This document shows positions 48,661 through 62,012 of a DNA stretch of 64,000 nucleotides, one piece after another; positions within the stretch are counted from its first letter, which is position 1, and each line of letters starts with the position of its first letter. The translations under genes were made by a program, and so were the position numbers. Source of the DNA: Oryzias latipes (Eukaryota > Chordata > Actinopteri > Beloniformes > Adrianichthyidae); the NCBI RefSeq assembly GCF_002234675.1, contig NC_019868.2, positions 3,450,909-3,514,908 on the forward strand, in the 5' to 3' direction. The notes under the pieces are model-generated. The model saw only the letters and a program-made list of their open reading frames with translations. It was not told where the DNA came from and did no database searches.

Positions 48661-51600
48661 CAGAAACATGATCTTTACTTTTTGTATTTCATCTTCCAGA
48701 AGGCTGAACCTTCAGCTTTGTCAGAACCAAACATTCATAGAACATTCAGAAACGTTAACCCGGCTTTTTCCTGAAGGAGAGGCTGTGATGGAGGGAAAAG
48801 TCTTCACAAAAGAAGGAAATCCTTACCCACGCAGTTCTTCTTATTGTTCTGTTTGCTGGGCTGTGGAACAGTGGTCATTGCACAGATCAAGCGTAGGTAC
48901 CATCTCATTATATTTGCACAGAATCAAAGAGGATTTTTCCACCTGAGGAGTAAAGAGCAATACCGTTCCTCTGCTCTGGAGTCCATGATGGTCAGACCTG
49001 AGCACCAGAGATGTTCTCCACTGGCCATTTATTCCAAACTGCTGTAAAAGGTCACATTGCCTTGCCGACAGCTCCGCATGCTCTTTGACCGATATTCGGT
49101 TAGCTTCAGTAAAAGTAAACTAAAGTCCGAGTACACAAAGTTACCCTTGACATGCCATCCCATTGTCTGAACTTTGCATTGTCATCTGTGGCGAACTGAA
49201 TTGTCCTGCTGCGGTTCCCTGGCCCGCTCTACTCTAAACAGGTTCAAACACACATTTGTTCAGTCTATTTTCAAACACGGGTCGCAGCTGAATGATGTTC
49301 ACGGAGGATCAACATGTGCATTAAAAGAAAAGTCTGTCAGCTCTGCGGTCGACTGTCTGCCGCTTGTTTTCTCTCTGCCTCATCCAGAGTCAGAGCTGGA
49401 CCTCTGCTTAGAATAATAAATGGCTGTGGTTGCAGTTGTGCATGCTCAGTGGACTTTTGCATCATTTGGTTTATTTTCACTTCAGAGATACATTTCTCCA
49501 GTTGTTTGACTGATTGCCTTTTTTGAGAGGAGTCCTTCTTCTGACCTGCACATGGTGACCCCTGCATACTTCTCTGCTGTGTTCAGAAGGGCCCAGGGTT
49601 TGTTCAATCACAAAGCTGCTGCAGAAGCTGTGATGCAAAGTTTCCGAGTGTTGTTGTCCATCGGCCAAACTTAGTCTGATTGGGAGGCCGTTGGAAGTGA
49701 TCGAGTCCAGCGATGATTTGGTCTGAAAACTGGGTCATGAAGGTTCCTCGCTGTGAAATAAATCCAAGGCTGGGAGTGACTCTACATCCCATGGATTTCT
49801 TGATCCTTTTTGTGCTCCGGTCCGACTGTGAAGGGACTATAAAGTCTGCCCCAGTCTCTCCAGCTCAAAAAATGTTCCGTTACTTTCTCTTGTAAAACGA
49901 ATGGGGCTGGAGAGGCAGAGGCAGAGCTGCGGGTTGATTTTGGCACAGGGTCTCTGTGGTAATAATGGATCCCAGCTACAGAAAGATTTGTTTTCCACGT
50001 GACTCACTGTTCTCTCTAGCATCAACAAACACTCAAACTTATCCACGTGCAGAAATAGTTGCTGCAAAGTTCCTTTGTTTTCCGAGCTTAGACTCCACCG
50101 CTTTGCCTTGCCGAGCTACTTCATCAACCCCCTCGGACCCCCATCAAACCCACCGCTGCAGTCACAGTGGTCTTTCACACAACCTCCAGGGACATTGACC
50201 CAGAAGGAGAGACGTTTTACGCGCAGGCTGATGTGCACGCACACACCTCATCTGCCCCTCCTGCGGTGAGACGAGCCCCCACAGGCAGGAAGCGGGATCT
50301 CTAGCAGCTCGGACAGATAATTTAAGAACAAGAACGGAGAGGAGAGAGAAAAGGGGGGGAGGCTCAGGAGAAAAAGGGGGGAGGTTTGGAGCTGAGTTTA
50401 GTGTCAGAGGTAGGAGAGCGGCAGTGATAAAGTGGCACCAGAATGCCAGAACCCGTGTTATTTCTGTAGGAGTTTCCCATCCTGCTCCCGTTATGCAGCA
50501 CTTTGGTTTTTTTTTAGTTTGTGCAAAACTTCAGCTCTGAGTTCTTGCTGTGCCGCAGCAGTTAAACCACTTTTCAGGTTTGCAGAATCTTTTCAGGCTT
50601 TTTCTTGCTTGGCCTGCAGTGCAGTTCTGCTCTAGAAAGAGCCAAGCCGCAGCTTATCTGCAGCTGCTTTCAATCTGCCCTCTGAATGCTGCAGCTCTCA
50701 GAACGTCCTCGCTTAACTTCAGGGGAAGAGGGGAGATTTGAAAGATCATGCAATGCTGGCTGTAAGTCTTTCTGACAAGACTCTGGAGTCTTCTCCCTTC
50801 ATTTCTTTTGCCGCTCTGCTCTTTAAAATCCTGCTTCCTGATAACACAGTGTTCTGTTTAAGTTTGTGGTTTTCAAATTCTCTTTTCAGGTCCAAATGTT
50901 TAATTTTCTTTTTTGTTTTAGTTAGAAATCCGGTTTTATTTTGATAGTGTATTTTTTTCTTGGAATATTTCTGAGTTCTACTTCCTGGTCCTGCTCTGTT
51001 GCTGACCACATCAGTCAGTGTTCTAAATGGAGTGTGAAAGTCACGCTGGTATCCCACTGCCAGGTTTTCGTCCCTCACTCTCACTATTACCGGTATGTTT
51101 TTTTTTTCATCCAATCCTCTGCCCTGGATCTCACCTGCACTCAGAAACCAGCTCTGATTGGTCAGTTCAAGAGGCTTTGACATGCTGATGCAGCTCTGCA
51201 CTGATCGATTGTTTTCCGTCGTCTCATATCCTCTTTTCTAAGATAAGAGGAAAAACTGTTTCTGTAGTTTCTGACAGTGTGATGGGGCTGCTGGAGTGAA
51301 AACTAACATGAATAAAGGTGTTCATGTCTTTCACCCCAGAGGCTCATTTAAACTGTTTTTTCCTTTCTTTGAACCATTATTTAAGCACATGTTGATGAAT
51401 TGGTCTCATTTGAATAGAATAATGTTGTCAATATTTAGGTATTTTAGTATTTCATGGTTTATGTTCTTTAATGGAGTTTGTTTTTTTGCTCACAGTATTT
51501 GTCACTCTGGAGCCTTTAGGGTTCTCTTCCTCTGCTGGTTCTGGGGAGGTAACCCTAAAATATTTTAATGGGAAGTTTGAACAAAAATATATTACCACTG

Positions 51601-52289
51601 GTAAAAGAAATACTGGACTGCGTTATGGATTAAATCTCTTACTAACCCAAACCAGGTACCTTTACCTGCTTCTGTTCAGTGCTGTCTTAATTATTTTAGG
51701 AAAACCTTTGAATCATTTCCCCAAGTTCAACCCTGTCATCCAGCCAGCCAAGATGCAGGAGAAAACTCAGCTTTGGGACTATAAGAATAACTGCCACCTA
51801 TAGAAAAGACTAAGGAAACCTCAAGCAATGAAATCAGTATGAAAACATACAGAGAGATGAGCATGCACATGCTTCACGGCTTGTTTACAAATCACAACTG
51901 TGTTCACAAATAAAGGACAACACTCAGTGGTGGACTCAGCAGTTTGGGGACCCCAGGCGTTCAATAACATGGGGCCCTCTGCAGGAGTTAAATTAATCCT
52001 TTTTTTTAAATCCTTGCCTAGGATAAAACATCCGTCCAATAACTTCTTCATAGTGCACTTTTAGACAGAATCAATGTCAATAATCCAAATGTTTTGATAA
52101 GCATCTAAAACGTGAAATCACATTTCATTGTAAAGGAAATGCCTTTTATGTAGATGATTTTTTTCTTGGTAAAAAATCTTGAATTTATTGAATGCGCTTA
52201 TTTGTTTCTTAAAGCCTTTCTATGAAGGGTTAGATGGGTCAGGTTAGGAATCTGTTTTATCCCCATTTTGTGCTTGTCTGAGTATTTTT

Positions 52290-52372
52290 GAGGTTCAGGT
52301 CCCCTGCCTGGGGGACTGGCGACCTGTCCAGGATGCCCCCTGCCTTCGCCCGCAAGTGGCAGAAGATGAATA
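52290..52372 (+). repeat. SINE body fragment
   Basis: Matches the body of the 5543-5909 SINE through GGCGACCTGTCCAGGATG and CGCCCGCAAGTGGC. Head and tail are missing. Confidence 0.55.
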
Positions 52373-53964
52373 GACTCTACACTGGCAGTAAAAAATGCAA
52401 AATTGTACATTTTGTAACACTTTCTTCCAAAAATGACTAAGCTGAATTGTTTTTTGATGAAAAATTTTCCCCAATATTCGTATGGAATATTACTTACTAA
52501 TCCATAGATAGGAATTATCATCTGACCGCCCCCATCAGAGCAGGCGCTTGGGCCGAAATGTTTTTTTTTTTCCAGCTCTGACCCGCTTGCGTTTGTTTCT
52601 TTAGCTAACAGGAACCTGGTAAATGTACTTTTGAAAAGAATCAAAATTTCTGGGATTGTTCTGCAAGTTTGGTGCCATTGTGTTTTCATTTCCAGTTCCT
52701 GAAGACCTGGTCAGCAGCTGACCTTGCCACCACCTTTACATGCGGGGAAGTGACTCACCAAGTTCTGCAGGAAATTCTCTTTAACCTTACTTATCAGCAT
52801 GAATTATGAAGTATGTGAGGAGATGACAGGGGATTCTTAAGACAGGTTTCTTTGTTGAAAACTCAGGGAAAAGAAAGTTAAGACTTTAAAAGAACTGAAT
52901 TAAAATCAGACACATTGTTTTACTGTCTTGTCTGATTCGATGACGCTAACCCATCATTCAGATGCTTGATGTGGGGAATCATGTCCACATGTGTTCAAAT
53001 CAAAGATGGTGAATAAAACAAAAGGAAAAACTTCGATTGGAGCAGATGTTCAAAGTTGGGGGAGTTTGGTGCGTAGATGAAATCATCAGAGTTCCTGTTT
53101 TGTTCCTCGAACTCTTGTTTTGGTTTTGGCCGGAGGCTTTTCCACGGGAGGGAAGGATGCCGTCGGGAAACGCTGTTTGGTCTACAAGAGGTGTGGTGTT
53201 ACAAACTGACGTCTATATGAACGCGAGGATTCAGGGTTTCAAGTTGAAAACTGTAGCTTTTGCTAAACAAAGAGGTCGAGTTTCAGAAACAGAAATGGAA
53301 GCAGCCTTCTGTCCAGGTAAAATAAAAAGCTGCAGAAATCACCGCTTTGCAGAAAAGCTGTGGGATCCTGAGCGTCTCAGAGGAGCGTCTCAGGAAAGGA
53401 GCCAGTGGTCACACAGACAATAGAAGAATAGTTTCTGGTGACTTTCAGGGAGGTTCTTGGACCGGGCCTGGTGCTGTGCTGGAACTGCTGCTCTGTCTTT
53501 GACATCCACAGCAGTCACAGAGAAAAAACTCTGACCTTGAGCGTGTGCACGTGCAGTTCACTGCATTACTGCGAGCTGTCCTTCAACAACCAACAAAACA
53601 GCCTGTTTACTCAGATTCTCCAGAACGGGGCTTCTGTCAGACATGGAGGACTTCTGGCTGGAAGCAGCCAACCGCTCTAGATGGTGCCCCCCCCCCAGCA
53701 GTTAGCCAGACTAATTCAAAGCAGCTGCTGGGGGTTTGAGGCAGCGTGACTCAGATTGTTGTTTGTGATCAGGGTACCTGAGCTGCCCCGCCCTCAGCGC
53801 TGTTGTCTGACAAAACTCCAGTTTTGATTAAATTTAGTGGAAACAGCTGCAGTCAGCGCATGCTCCTCATGAGGATTTACCAGCGTAAATCACACAGTCT
53901 TTGTTTGTGCGTTTGTCTTTTCAGGTTTCTTTGTGTTTTTGAGTGATTGCATTTGTTTTTGTCA

Positions 53965-54470
53965 TATGTGTGTTTTTTTTTTTTTTTTTTTTTTAGCTTT
54001 CAGTTTCTTCATTTTTGAGTTTTTTCATTTTTTTGAGTTTGACATGTATGTGTTGAATGTGTTATGTGCGTGCGTGGTTGGTTAAGTTTATGTTTGACTT
54101 TTTTGGGGTTTTGCGTCTCTTGAATGTGTTTTGTGTGTTTGTTCTAGTTGTGGATATTTGTGTTTTGTGTGTTTCTTTTTAACTTTTTAGTTTTTTTGTG
54201 TTTGTTTGGTTGTGCGTGTTTGTTTTTGTGTTTTTGATGTTTGTACTTTTAGTGTTTTGCAGTATAACTGTGTAATTTTCTGTGAGTTTGTTTTTGAGTT
54301 TTATTGTTCGTATTTTTTGTGTGTTTTTATTGTGTGGCAGAGGTTTTTTGTGTTCCAGGGGCTGAGGTACAGGGGGGCAAGGAGGGCATCTGCTCCCCCA
54401 GGAAAAGTTTTGCCCCCCTCCCCCCACCACACACACACACACACTGATATTTTAAGTCATTATTAATATA
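53965..54470. repeat. T-rich, GTTT-rich low-complexity tract
   Basis: A pure T run at about 53975-53995 is followed by several hundred bases rich in TGTGTTT and TTTTTG, then a C/G-rich stretch and CA repeat at 54425-54443. It encodes nothing recognisable. Confidence 0.7.
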
Positions 54471-54475
54471 GTTAT

Positions 54476-54576
<101 letters not shown>

Positions 54577-55245
54577 ATTAACAGCATCTCATCCATTTAA
54601 AATCGTATTTTTACTCCTCTCTTTGTAACGGTCTTACACCCTGCTGCTCTCATTTACCACCCTTCCAGATTCTTTTGCCCCCCATATAAAACGTTCTAGC
54701 TCCTCCACTGTGTGATTGTTTTTAGTTTTTTTTTGTTTGTGTCTTTGTGTTGCATATGTTTGTGTGCTTGTTATTTTTAGTTGTGCCTGTTTTCTGCTGT
54801 GTTTCTGTTGTATGTACCGGTATTTTGTGTGTCTGAAGCCGATCCAGAGTTTGTTGTGTGAGCTTTAAAAGCGGTTGTTCTCGGTCTGATCCTTCAGTCA
54901 CTCAGAGAACAGCATCAGGTAGAAGGGCATGCCGCTCAGACATGATGTTCTGCTGCAGCCTCTCCTGAACCCACACATCTTTCAGTCGTAGCTCTTTGGT
55001 GGTGCTCATGACATCGCCTGGTCATCCAGGAGTTTCTTCATGAGCGCAAACAGAAGAAACACTTTCTGTGCCATCAAATCTCAGACTCTCTCAGTGAAAG
55101 CAGAGTCAGCTTTCTTATCATTTACCTTCAGGATTTACCGATGTTTTTACAAACACTGAAAGCCTCTCAGAATGAGATCTACTCCGAGGAAAATTGTGTT
55201 TTTGGTGTTTTTAACATTTTCTTGATGGTGTAGTACATACAAACA

Positions 55246-55500
55246 CAAGGAGCCGGTTTAGCTCGTGCTGGTTTGCGGCGCCTTCCGTCCGTGGAACCAG
55301 GGTTCGACTCCAGGCTGCTCCCTGTTCCCTTCTCTACTTCTGTACCGGTCCCAAGCCCGGTTGCTTTGAGAGGGTTGTGTCAGGAAGGGCATCTGGCGTA
55401 AAACATTGCCAAGTTTACCATGCAACTCGTTCACTGTGGCGACCCCTGATGGGAAAAGCCGAAAGGGAAACAACAACAGTACATACAAACACAACATTAA
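55246..55500 (+). mobile_element. tRNA-derived SINE of a third type
   Basis: It has a B-box-like GGTTCGACTCC near 55311, preceded by a TAGCTCGTGCTGG A-box-like block, and the 3' end CTGTGGCGACCCCTGATGGG then AAAAGCCGAAAGGGAAACAA, a tail widespread in fish SINEs. A short ACATACAAACACAA sequence occurs at both 55226-55240 and about 55481-55495, consistent with a target duplication. Confidence 0.7.
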
Positions 55501-55599
55501 GCTCAAAATCCTTTTTCTGAGTATTTCTTTGTTTGAATCATTGTGAATCAGGAAAAGAAGAAAACTGCCATTTGAAAAAGATCACATCTTCTACATAGA

Positions 55600-55840
55600 A
55601 AATGTGCTGGGTGGGCCACAAGCGCCCTGCATGCAAGCTCCCAGCAACAGGGAGGGGAGGAGGAGGTGGGGTTGCTCAGAAGTGAATTTCTATAGAACTC
55701 CCGCCACTCTATAGAAACTATGTCCTAGAAAACAACACCGCTGTTTGGATTTTTCCTAAACATAGCATATTCGTAAGTAAAAGACCACTGGGAACACTTT
55801 TACAATAGATTAAAAGATGATCAGAGTGGGACTTTAATCT
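55600..55840. repeat. Interspersed repeat related to 8036-8280
   Basis: Shares ordered blocks with the copy next to R1 (ATGTCCTA, AAGACCACTG, TTTTACAATA, GACTTTA). Ends and class not resolved. Confidence 0.4.
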
Positions 55841-56219
55841 ACCCCAGTTTAAAATGCAGGTGATTCACTCGGTCATACTGCTAGTCATAGATTATACATC
55901 ATGTTTACTTTTCATACAGTTTTTAGGCTCTCTGTACACAATTAGACTCAGACTTTAAGTCGTTCCTTTCCTTCATTTGCAGAGATTATCTTCTGTTTAC
56001 ATGGCAGTTTAATTGCTGCTTCAATGCTGAGTTCTGTCAGTTATCTACAACAACGATGCACCTTTGTGAAATCTGGGCAGTGAAGTTGTCTTAAAAGCAA
56101 GCATGCTTTTTGTGGTGTGTTCCTTTTTAACTCCAGAACACCATCCATGAGTGGATCAGACGCAGTGTCCTCTCCTGCTGCTCTGCCACACAAATGTCTG
56201 ACTTCTGACTGCATCAATG

Positions 56220-58012
56220 TATGGAGTCCTATACTGTTCATAATTAAATAAAAAAATATTTAATTCAATAAATAAATATGGCCTCATGCAAATACACAAT
56301 CAACCAATAAATCTCTCATAAATATATAAAAAGATCATGAAATTGTGAAAAACCTGCACACTGATTTTAAATTAGCCATTGTATTATTCAATATATTTCA
56401 TTTTGCTTTAAAAACATGTTCATTATTTTAAAACAGCATTTTAAAATATTCATTTTTAATCATGTTGAATTTTACTATAATTCTGTCTTTTTTCAGAAGC
56501 TCCGATTTCAAAATCAATATTTTCCAAAGTAGCTTTGTTTTTATTTCATGTTGCTGTTTTTCACAATGGCTGATTTATTTCATGAAGAGCTTTTTCAGCA
56601 GAATGGGTCTTTCTGTCAATCAGTGAAAGTGGGCGGGATCTAAACGTTCATTGGCTGATCCATGGAAATCGACTCATATTCCTGGATACCCGCTCAGCGG
56701 TGTGCCAGTCAGAGATGACATATTTCAGCGATATCCGCGAGGCTTTGCTGACATTAGAGATCAAATAGAGACAAACTATCTGTCTGCTGCAGAAGATGCA
56801 AACATCCACAACTCTGTTTTTGTAGTTTGAGGGTTTGTGTGGACCAAACCACAAAGGAGCTCCGGTCGTCAACATCTTTCACACTCCTCATTCTTACGCC
56901 ATTCACTCACAGCTCACATCGTGACATATGTCGGCTCGCAGGAGGATCGACAGAGTGAGACCAGGCAGCTGTGCAAAGCGGGACAAGCCTGCTCGGGCCT
57001 CCTGAACCTTATGATATTTTTCTATTTTCAATGAGACAATGATTATAATCAGGTCCTCTGGTTTTATTTTTCCCTCTCAAGAAAAATGTTGAACCTTTCC
57101 TGCGATGACGTTTCTGACATCTTAACACTCTCCATGTACATTGTGCATCCATGCATTGTTACTGAGATAAGCACAAGCAACCGCTCCATGTGGCTATAAG
57201 GCTAAAAACATTAGCTTGTTGCCCCTCCCACACGCGGCATGGTGCGTTCATGGAAACTCCAGTTCATAGAAGCTTAGTGGAACTCCAACAACCACCCAGC
57301 CTAACTTAGACCACTACTATACGTTCATGAGAAAATGAAAATTGCCAAACCGACCACAAAATCACCTGAATTATGAACACTCGCCCAAAGCCACTTTTAT
57401 CCGCAAATTTAGAACCAAAACTGCCCAATTTCTTGTAACACTGTGGATGTGTTGAGGTGCATACTCCCCCTAGTGTTGAGGGGTGTGCATTGCGCCGTCA
57501 CGTTTGCTGAAGCATCTTCGATCGATATAGTCAGGGGAGTTAGGGTGCTGCTGCTCATGTCTGGGTAAAGGAATAGCCAATCACAAAAGTGTCTCCGCCT
57601 TGTCTGTTTGATTGACAGACAGACCCATTCTCCTGAAAAAGCTCTTCATGAAATAAATCAGCCATTGTGAAAAACAGCAACATTAAATAAAAACAAAGCT
57701 ACTTTGGAAAATATTGATTTTTAAAACCGAGGTTCTGAAAAAAGACGTAAAATTATAATATATTCCACATGATTAAAATGAATATTTTTAAAATGCTGTT
57801 TTAAAATAATGAACATGTTTTTAAAGCAAAATGAAATATATTGAATAATATAATGGCTAATTTAAAATCAGTGTGCAGGTTTTTCACAATTTCATGATCT
57901 TTTTATATATTTATGAGAGATTTATTGGTTGATTGTGTATTTGCATGACGTCATATTTATTTATTGAATTAAATATTTATTTATTTAATTATGAACAGTA
58001 TAGGACTCCATA
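56220..58012. mobile_element. DNA transposon with about 400-base inverted ends
   Basis: The left end, TATGGAGTCCTATACTG, is matched by CAGTATAGGACTCCATA at 57996-58012. The complementarity continues inward for roughly 400 bases (for example CATGAAGAGCTTTTTCAG at 56580 and CTGAAAAAGCTCTTCATG at 57634). The 6-base target duplication TCAATG is present at 56214-56219 and 58013-58018. The roughly 1 kb middle has no recognised transposase. Known superfamilies with 6-base duplications are few, so the class is left open. Confidence 0.85.
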
Positions 58013-58215
58013 TCAATGCACTTGCATTGGCTTTAAAGAAATGTAGCTCCTGGGATAATTTTAGAATCTCTGATTTAGGATTAAGACAGAGCCTCTGCTG
58101 TAAAAAACCAATCAGTGAATTTTTGAAAGGGAAAAAAACATTACTCACCATTTTCTTCTCAACAGCTTGAACATCACTGTCCATATTTGTCCAGACAACA
58201 ACCCTCATGTTAATA

Positions 58216-59360
58216 TACACTCACCAGCCAGCACACCTGTCCAACTGCTTGTTGACACAAATTTCTAATCATCCAATCACATGGCAGCAAATGAATACAT
58301 TTAGACTTGTAGACATGGTCTAGACGATTTGCTGCAGTTCAAAGCGAGCATCAGAATGAGGAAGAAAGGTGATTGAAGTGACTTTAATCGTGCCATGGTT
58401 GTTGGTGCCAGACGGGCTGGTCTGAGGATTTCAGAACCTGCTGATCTACTGGGATTTTCACCCACAACCATCACTAGAATTTACAAAGAATGGTTCAAAA
58501 AAGAGAAAATATCCAGTGAGCAGCAGTTCTGGGGGCAGAAATGTCTTTTTGATGTCAGAGGTCAGAGGAGAACAGCCAGACTGGTTCCAGCTGATAGAAA
58601 GACAACAGGAACTCAAAGAACCACTGGTTCCAACAGAGGTCTGCAGAAGAGCATCTCTGAACGCACAACATGTCCAATCTTGATGCAGAAGACCACACCA
58701 GGTCTCACTCCTGTCAGCTAAGAACAGGAAACTGAGGCTACAATTCACTCAGAATCACCAAAACTGGTAAAAAGAAGATAAAAAAATGTTGTCTGGTCTG
58801 ATGAGTCTCCACTTCTGCTGCCATATTTGGATGGTAGTGGCTTTTATCAACGGTTCAATCTGGTGGTATTGGTGTAATGGTGTGGGGGATATTTTCTTGG
58901 CACACTTTGGACCCCTTAGTACCAGTTGAGCATGGTCCCAATGCCACAGCCTACCTGAGTATTGTTGCTGACCATGTCCATCCCTTTCTGACCACAGTGT
59001 ACCGTCTTCTGATGGCTACTTCCAGCAGCATAAGGCACCGTGTCCTAAAGCTGGAATCATCTCAGAATTGAACATAACAATGAGTTCACTGAACTCAAAT
59101 GACCTCCACAGTCACCAGATCTCAACCCAATAGAGAACCATTGGGTTGTGGTAGAACAGGAGATTGACATCATGGATGTGCAGCCGACAAATCTGCAGCA
59201 ACTGTGTGATGCTGTCATGTACATATGGACCAAACTCTGAGGAATGTTTCCAGTACCTTGTTGAATCTGTGCCACCAAGGATTAAGGCAGTTTTGAAGGC
59301 AAAAGGGGGTCCAACCCGGTACTAGCAAGGGGTTTCCTAATAAAGTTTCTGGTGAGTGTA
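58216..59360 (+). mobile_element. Decayed Tc1/mariner-type transposon
   Basis: Ends TACACTCACCAG and CTGGTGAGTGTA, flanked by TA on both sides. The transposase gene starts near 58395 with VVGARRAGLRISEPADLLGF and an HTH region, then breaks. VWGIFSWHTLDPLVPVEHGP is readable from 58877, and later pieces are in other frames. The family block expected to read QQDNAPC here reads QQHKAPC, so a catalytic Asp is lost. At least two frameshifts and stops are present, so it is inactive. Length 1145 bases. Confidence 0.88.
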
Positions 59361-60719
59361 TATGATGCAATAAGGTGCTTGATGATGAACAATGTTTCAC
59401 GTGGTAGCTTCCTGTTTTTGTTTCTTAATTTGTTTAGCCTATCTTTTCTTGGTGTATTGTTTTATTGATTTTACCCAGAATCCCTGCAGATGCCAGCCGT
59501 GCCATCTGCTTCACTGTTAATCTTTTTCATCTTCAGGTTGACTCGCGACCCAGTAAAGTGTTTTGTGTCACTGGAAGCAGATAGTTGTCTGTCAGTGAGT
59601 GATCTGCTGCAAAGCTCTCAGGCCCTCTCTAACTCAATCATGTCACCTCTGACCCGACTTGGCAGAAGTTGAGCGGAAGCGCAGCCTCTTGTGTTGGCAG
59701 CCAAACAGGCAGTTGTGTGTGTGAGGGGGTTTGCCATTCTGGAAAGTGTGATTGTGTTTCATCAGGCGGATAAATGTTTGTGCGAGTTTGTTCATATGTG
59801 ACAGATTCCTGTGGCTAGCTGGACTGGAAGCCCAAGCGTGAACTCGGTGCGCTCTCTTTATTTCTCTGACGTCTGACAAGGCTGAGGCGCTGTTGGTAAT
59901 GATGTGGTTATTACTTCCCATCATGCCTCACTGCAGGCTGGGCAGTAAAACTGCGCTCCGCTGTGGAGCTTTTTTCTGTGAAACAATCATGTGTCTGATA
60001 TCATTGTCTTTTGTTTTTTCCAAAGTTAAAATTCTGAGTTTTTCCGTCTTTGTGCTGCTGGAAACACACTGTTAACTGTTGTTGGACCGAACAGATGTGT
60101 GTGCTGCTCAGGGTTCTGGTTCATCAATGGTGAACTCTCTTTCAGGGATTGGGTTTCATTTGAAACAGAAAAGAGTTTTTTCATCGGAGCTTGATGCAGA
60201 TTTCATTGTTTCTCTGAAAAGCAGCAACTCCTCTGTAAAGAAGATGGGATTCAACAGGTCTACCTGTAGGGTTTGGGGAAATCTTAAAATAAAAAATAAT
60301 GGAAGTTTTGAGGACTTTTTATTGCATTGGTCACAGGAACAAACAAACCACAGCAATATTAAAGCAAAGTAGCATGTGTGCAAGGCCACAAAATGAAATA
60401 AATACTTGTGTTAGGGCCTAATGACCCAGGGGTAGAGTGTATGCTGAGAGCCCAGGAGATTGCGGTTTCAAATCTACATTTGGGTCAAAGCAATAATTCT
60501 AAGAAAGTGCCTCCCTTGTTGACTTTCATTATAAAGGGTTAGAACTGAGAGCTAAAGATCCCTTAACATTCCTGATTATGCTGTTTTTAGGCTAAATCAA
60601 GAAACTGTTTTCTAGGCCATCGTTTCTGCAGAGCAGCAGGAGTTCATTAGAAATTTACCTCTGAGTTGTGAGTCATTTCCCATCATCCATCTGTTTACTC
60701 TCTCTCCCGCTAGCTTACA

Positions 60720-61205
60720 GCCCCTTACACCCCATAACATTACTGGTGCAACAAAAATGGCGAGCAATATCAGATCTATCCAGCCGTACAGTTTGGATTT
60801 AGATCCCAGCTCAGACCAGGAAAACAAAGACGTACCGGTACATGGAAGACGTCCACTGACAAGAATCTTTGATGTGTTCCAAAAACTCGTTTTAACACTA
60901 TGGGAGACCTCGTCTTTCAGGCAGTTGCTCCCTGAATTTGGAATGACCTCTCTCTGTCTCTGCGCCAGATTGACTCAGTCGAGCGTTTTAAAACAAAGGC
61001 AAAGACGTTCTTAGTGAGGAGAGCCTTTTATTTATGTTCACTTTTGTTTGTTTTCTTAAATGCCTAAGTGTGTTTTAGACCTCCTTAAGACTCCCTGTGC
61101 CATTCTGTGTTCTTTCTCTGATTTTATATTGTTTTAATATTGTGAAGCACTTTGTTAGTCATTCTCTGAGAAAAGGGCTCATACATTTTACTTACTTACT
61201 ATTTG
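60720..61205 (+). mobile_element. Composite of transposon start and LINE tail
   Basis: A frame at 60757 opens MASNIRSIQPYSLDLDPSSD, which resembles the start of proteins encoded by some fish DNA transposons. It runs into a region reading LWETSSFRQLLPEFGM and, with frame changes, DSVERFKTKAKTF, the usual end of L2/CR1-like LINE proteins. The sequence ends TTGTGAAGCACTTTG and a TTAC repeat (61190-61200), typical of a LINE 3' end. The join of the two parts is not resolved. Confidence 0.45.
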
Positions 61206-61301
61206 TCTACAAGTGGATGCAATTTTTGGCTAAATTTTCTTCATGAATGTCCTCCATCATCAGAAAAGGCCATAAGAACATTAGAAACACTTTGGGTCTT
61301 T

Positions 61302-62012
61302 AATTATGGAAGCATATCTGTCTCATAATTCATAAGTCTATACCAGAAATACTTTTTCATTCTCAAAATGTGTTCGTTGACTCAAAAATAAAATGAAAAA
61401 GGAATCTGCCAAACGGCGTTTTCTTTTTCTTCTTCAACACCGCTCATTCTGTCACTTCAGCAAAATGTTAAAGAAAATGGTTTTTGACATTTCATTTTCA
61501 AGATATTCTCTAGTAAAAGTTCTCTGGCTGAAAAATGATTAATGCAACACTTTTGCACGGCGGATGTGAAAACGAAAATGCAATCCCCTCTTTGCTTTAT
61601 TGCTTTAGTTATGTCACAGAATGAGCGATGTTGAAGTAGAAAATGAAAAAGCGTTTTGGAAGATTGAGGTTTAATTTTGTTTTTTTATCATTTGATGCAG
61701 TTACATTTTGAAAATGAAAAAACATTCCTGTTAATCCATTTTAATTTTCAAATTAGACATTTCTAAATGAATTTTGCTACACATTTACCAGAGAACTTGT
61801 TGAAAATGAAATATCAAATATCATTTTCTTTATTATTTTAATTAAGTGACAGAATAAAAAGTGTTGAAGTAGAAAATGAAAAAGCATTTTGGTGGATTGC
61901 TTTTTTCATTTTATTTTTGAGTCAACAAATGCAGCTTCATTTTGAAAATAAAAAAGCTTTTCACGTAAAGAATTTTATTTTGAATTATGAGACAGATTTG
62001 CTTCTATAATCA
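61302..62012. mobile_element. MITE with internal inverted subrepeats
   Basis: The left end (61302-61333) reads TTATGGAAGCATATCTG then TCTCATAATTCA. The right end (about 61978-62010) is its near-perfect inverted copy (TGAATTATGAGACAGATTTG then CTTCTATAA). Inside, a block with GAAGTAGAAAATGAAAAAGC occurs twice in one direction (61635, 61868) and once inverted (about 61424), each next to a CAGAATGAG-type motif. No coding capacity. Confidence 0.6.
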
